Assembly (NCBI RefSeq): GCF_030519475.1
Contig: NZ_JAUMKD010000001.1
Coordinates: forward strand, 1,674,001 to 1,738,000
Length of the DNA stretch: 64,000 nucleotides
DNA from: Micromonospora sp. C28SCA-DRY-2
GTDB lineage: Bacteria > Actinomycetota > Actinomycetes > Mycobacteriales > Micromonosporaceae
Reading direction: 5' to 3'
Shown here one piece after another: positions 61,606 through 64,000 of the stretch. Both the position numbers and the translations under genes were made by a program. How positions within the stretch are numbered: the stretch's first letter is position 1; every line of letters begins with the position of its first letter. Under the pieces are notes generated by a model. It was not told the origin of the DNA. It did not search any database and saw only the letters and a program-made list of their open reading frames with translations.

Positions 61606-62326
61606 AGCGTGCCCCCGGGTGGGCGCGGTGCAGCACCTGCATCTCGGCGAGCAGGTACGACAGGTGCTCGGTGTGCACGCCGTCCCGCCCGCCGGCCGGC
61701 GCCCAGCCGGTCTCCGGGCGGGTGAGCGTGGCCTCGCCAAGCACCGCCGCCACGGTGGCGTCGAACTGCCCGCGCAGCGTCGCCGGATCGACCGGGGCGT
61801 CCGGCGCCGGCGCGAAGAGTTCCGCGGTGTACGGCCAGACCTGGTCCACCGCCGCCTGCATCCGGCGGTGCGACTCCTCGGTGCCGTCGCCGAGCCGCTT
61901 CACCCAGAGCGAGCTGTGGTCCAGGTGGTAGGCCGACTCCTTGCGGGCCTTGGCACCGATCGCGGCCAGCCGCTCGTCGGCACAGCCGGCCAGCGCGGTG
62001 TAGAGCGGCAGCTGGTAGGCGGCGAGGAAGAGCAGCTTCGCCATGGTCACCGCGAAGTCGCCGTTGGGCAGCTCGACCAGGAGGCAGTTGCGGAACTCGC
62101 GGTCGTCGCGGAGGAACGCCAGCGCGTCCTCGTCCCGGCCGGCCCCCTCCAGCTCGCCCGCGTACGTCAGCAGCAGCCGGGCCGCGCCGAGCTGGTCGAG
62201 GGCGATGTTGGCCAGCGCGATGTCCTCTTCCATCTCCGGCGCGCGGGTGGTCCACTCGGCGAGCCGCTGCGCCGCGATCAGCGCGTCGTCCCCGAGCGCG
62301 AGGGTGAAGTCGAACGGGCCGTTCAC
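61601..62326 (-). CDS. paaC: phenylacetyl-CoA epoxidase structural subunit
   Basis: A 241-residue helical, ferritin-like subunit that lacks the diiron site but binds PaaA to build the (AC)2 core. It begins [20 protein letters not shown] and has APEMEEDIALANIALDQLGAAR. The GTG at 62326 overlaps the paaB stop (GTGA). The stop is embedded in the 51-bp repeat. Confidence 0.95.
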   Translation of the reverse strand: MNGPFDFTLALGDDALIAAQRLAEWTTRAPEMEEDIALANIALDQLGAARLLLTYAGELEGAGRDEDALAFLRDDREFRNCLLVELPNGDFAVTMAKLLFLAAYQLPLYTALAGCADERLAAIGAKARKESAYHLDHSSLWVKRLGDGTEESHRRMQAAVDQVWPYTAELFAPAPDAPVDPATLRGQFDATVAAVLGEATLTRPETGWAPAGGRDGVHTEHLSYLLAEMQVLHRAHPGARW

Positions 62327-62610
62327 AGGTGGGCCACCCCGTCCGGCACCTCGTAGAAGGTGGGGTGGCGGTAGACCTTGTCAGCGGCCGGATCGAAGAA
62401 GGCGTCCTTCTCGTCCGGGCTGGACGCGGTGATCGCGGCGGCCGGGACCACCCAGATCGACACCCCCTCCTGCCGGCGGGTGTAGAGGTCCCGGGCGTTG
62501 CGCAGGGCCAGTTCGGCGTCGGGCGCGTGCAGGCTGCCCACGTGGGTGTGCGACAGCCCGCGCCGGGCCCGGACGAAAACCTCCCACAGCGGCGCTTGTT
62601 CCTTGCTCAC
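62323..62610 (-). CDS. paaB: phenylacetyl-CoA epoxidase subunit B
   Basis: A 95-residue protein of the PaaB family that bridges the (AC)2 units ([39 protein letters not shown]). The length is normal. The GTG at 62610 overlaps the paaA stop (GTGA); the longer open frame is a shadow. Confidence 0.95.
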   Translation of the reverse strand: MSKEQAPLWEVFVRARRGLSHTHVGSLHAPDAELALRNARDLYTRRQEGVSIWVVPAAAITASSPDEKDAFFDPAADKVYRHPTFYEVPDGVAHL

Positions 62611-63674
62611 GCGGCCACCTTCTCCTTCTGCTGCTGTGCCCGCTTGGCGGCGTACGCCGCGGCGGCCTCCCGGACCCACGCGCCCTCGCTGTGCGCGGCC
62701 CGCCGGTGCGCCATCCGCTGCCGGTTGCACGGCCCGTCACCGGAGATCACCCGCATCAGCTCGGCGTAGTCCGGCTGGGTGAAGTCGTACGACTGCCGCT
62801 CGTCGTTCCAGCGCAGGTCGGGGTCGGGGATGGTGAGCCCGAGGACCTCGGCCTGCTGCACGCACATGTCGACGAAGCGCTGGCGCAGCTCGTCGTTGGA
62901 GAAGCGCTTGATCTTCCAGGCCATGGACTGCGCCGAGTGGGTGGAGTCGGTGTCCGGCGGGCCGAACATGGCCAGCGACGGGTACCACCAGCGGTCGACC
63001 GCGTCCTGGGCCATCGCCTTCTGGGCCGGGGTGCCGTGGGCCAGGGTGTGCAGGATCTCGTAGCCCTGCCGCTGGTGGAACGACTCCTCCTTGCAGACCC
63101 GGATCATCGCCCGGGCGTACGGGCCGTAGGAGCAGCGGCACAGCGGGACCTGGTTGACGATCGCGGCGCCGTCCACCAGCCAGCCGATGGCCCCCACGTC
63201 GGCCCAGGTGAGGGTCGGGTAGTTGAAGATCGAGCTGTACTTCTGCCGGCCGCTGAGCAGGAGGTCGACCAGTTCCTCCCGGCTCACCCCGAGGGTCTCC
63301 GCGGCGGCGTAGAGGTAGAGGCCGTGGCCGGCCTCGTCCTGCACCTTGGCGAGCAGGATCGCCTTGCGCTTGAGCGACGGCGCCCGGCTGATCCAGTTCC
63401 CCTCCGGCTGCATGCCGATGATCTCGGAATGGGCGTGCTGGGCGATCTGCCGGATCAGCGTCTTCCGGTACGCCTCGGGCATCCAGTCGCGTGGCTCGAT
63501 CTTCTGGTCGGCGTCGACGACCGCGGCGAAGTACGCCGCCAGGTCCTCGTCCGGCGCGGGCCCGCCGCGCCGCCCGCGCTCGGCGGCCGCCCGCAGCGCC
63601 GCCTCGGCCGCCTCGACCTCGCCGAGCAGACCACCGCCGGGCGCGTCCTCGGCGGAGAAGTCGTTGCCATACAT
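62607..63674 (-). CDS. paaA: phenylacetyl-CoA epoxidase catalytic subunit
   Basis: A 355-residue diiron oxygenase subunit that epoxidises the ring of phenylacetyl-CoA. Iron-ligand regions are [15 protein letters not shown] (E83 region) and [14 protein letters not shown] (E114, H117), with a second E-x2-H set in [16 protein letters not shown]. The ATG at 63674 ([12 protein letters not shown]) follows a TAACAC -10 by 8 nt and is probably leaderless; 21 further upstream codons are open but would include the promoter. It is the first gene of paaABCDE. The CoA ligase and ring-opening genes are not in the window. Confidence 0.95.
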   Translation of the reverse strand: MYGNDFSAEDAPGGGLLGEVEAAEAALRAAAERGRRGGPAPDEDLAAYFAAVVDADQKIEPRDWMPEAYRKTLIRQIAQHAHSEIIGMQPEGNWISRAPSLKRKAILLAKVQDEAGHGLYLYAAAETLGVSREELVDLLLSGRQKYSSIFNYPTLTWADVGAIGWLVDGAAIVNQVPLCRCSYGPYARAMIRVCKEESFHQRQGYEILHTLAHGTPAQKAMAQDAVDRWWYPSLAMFGPPDTDSTHSAQSMAWKIKRFSNDELRQRFVDMCVQQAEVLGLTIPDPDLRWNDERQSYDFTQPDYAELMRVISGDGPCNRQRMAHRRAAHSEGAWVREAAAAYAAKRAQQQKEKVAA

Positions 63675-63682
63675 GAGGTCAA

Positions 63683-63722
63683 GTGTTACAGCTGTGGACT
63701 CAAGAAACCAGAGGGTGTAACA
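63683..63722 (-). promoter_or_regulatory. paa promoter with spaced inverted repeat
   Basis: Minus-strand TAACAC (63688-63683) is the likely -10 of paaA. TGTTACA (63684-63690) and TGTAACA (63716-63722) form a 7-bp inverted repeat 25 nt apart that spans the promoter and could be an operator. Confidence 0.45.
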
Positions 63723-63788
63723 GGATTGTGGTGACACGTTCGGTCACCGGACGACTGCTCCTGGTGGACGGTGCGGCTATGACTTGGC

Positions 63789-64000
63789 TCACCCGCCGAA
63801 GATGAATCCCCCCAGAAAACGCATACCGGTCTGATCTCCCGCCTTCATGGCAAGTTGCCAGGTGTGGGGTTCTGGCGTGGCGTCGATCCGGACGTAGACT
63901 TTCGCCGTCACACCGATCGGCTGCCGACGATCGCCAGCCAGCAGGCCGTCTCCCCCGGCCTCGGCGGTCCGCCGATCCGTCCGGGCAACACAGCCGGTTC
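63789..64000 (-). CDS. C-terminal part of an unrecognised protein
   Basis: An open frame enters from the right edge and ends at TGA (63791-63789), giving at least 69 residues: PIGVTAKVYVRIDATPEP, then TWQLAMKAGDQTGMRFLGGF and a short IFGG end. No start is visible. Third-position GC is lower than in neighbours, which could mean a real but atypical gene or none at all. On the plus strand nothing coding is seen in this stretch. Confidence 0.35.
   Translation of the reverse strand, partial: TGCVARTDRRTAEAGGDGLLAGDRRQPIGVTAKVYVRIDATPEPHTWQLAMKAGDQTGMRFLGGFIFGG

Noticed and set aside
63840-63865. Palindrome TGGCAAGTTGCCA as an operator
   Set aside because: It is short, falls inside the possible partial reading frame at the window end, and has no partner site or promoter nearby.

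Overview
The window is about 73% G+C. Almost every gene has G or C in the third codon position, GTG starts are common, and neighbouring genes often overlap by ATGA or GTGA. Together with a type VII (ESX) locus, a tad pilus locus, menaquinone genes including mqnC, a full 14-gene nuo operon and many leaderless promoters, this points to a chromosome of a filamentous actinomycete, most likely Micromonosporaceae (Micromonospora-like). No tRNA, rRNA, CRISPR array or intact mobile element was seen.

Left part (1-9.6 kb), minus strand: a tad secretion/pilus end (tadB start, tadA, ssd), then an ECF sigma factor with a membrane-anchored CU044_5270-type partner, followed by a truncated second copy of the sigma gene. 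A decayed tyrosine recombinase tail (4808-5000) sits beside two strong hairpins and a multi-stem region (5149-5298) that may be a structured RNA. Next come a HAD-IB phosphatase, a degenerate Fic-like protein and acetyl-CoA synthetase (acsA). The ssd, HAD-IB and acs order is shared with other actinobacteria and is the neighbourhood in which the RNA-polymerase-binding Ms1/scr3559 RNA is known.

9.8-18 kb: three tandem secreted M6 (immune inhibitor A) metalloproteases, each with its own terminator. 18-28 kb: a lipoprotein, an alpha/beta hydrolase that lacks its nucleophile, and a partial ESX locus (large SseB-like protein, mycosin, two WXG100 proteins, EccE) without EccB, EccC or EccD. 27.8-35.5 kb: small membrane and transport genes, a second ECF sigma/anti-sigma pair, a Tat-exported PhoX phosphatase preceded by two PHO-box-like repeats, and an IclR/MFS divergon.

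35.6-59.8 kb, all minus strand: a respiratory block. A polyprenyl diphosphate synthase, nuoN to nuoA, a geranylgeranyl-reductase-family oxidoreductase, menG and mqnC put quinone synthesis next to the quinone-using complex I. Two sortase-anchored (LPxTG) repeat proteins lie between menG and mqnC. 59.9-63.7 kb: the paaABCDE operon for phenylacetyl-CoA epoxidation, followed by the C-terminal end of an unrecognised protein at the window edge.

Two small repeat families stand out. One is a 48-51 bp element that fills the stop-to-start gap both inside nuo (nuoJ/nuoK) and inside paa (paaC/paaD). The other is a pair of long inverted repeats at transcription-unit ends (35535-35594 and 59876-59950).
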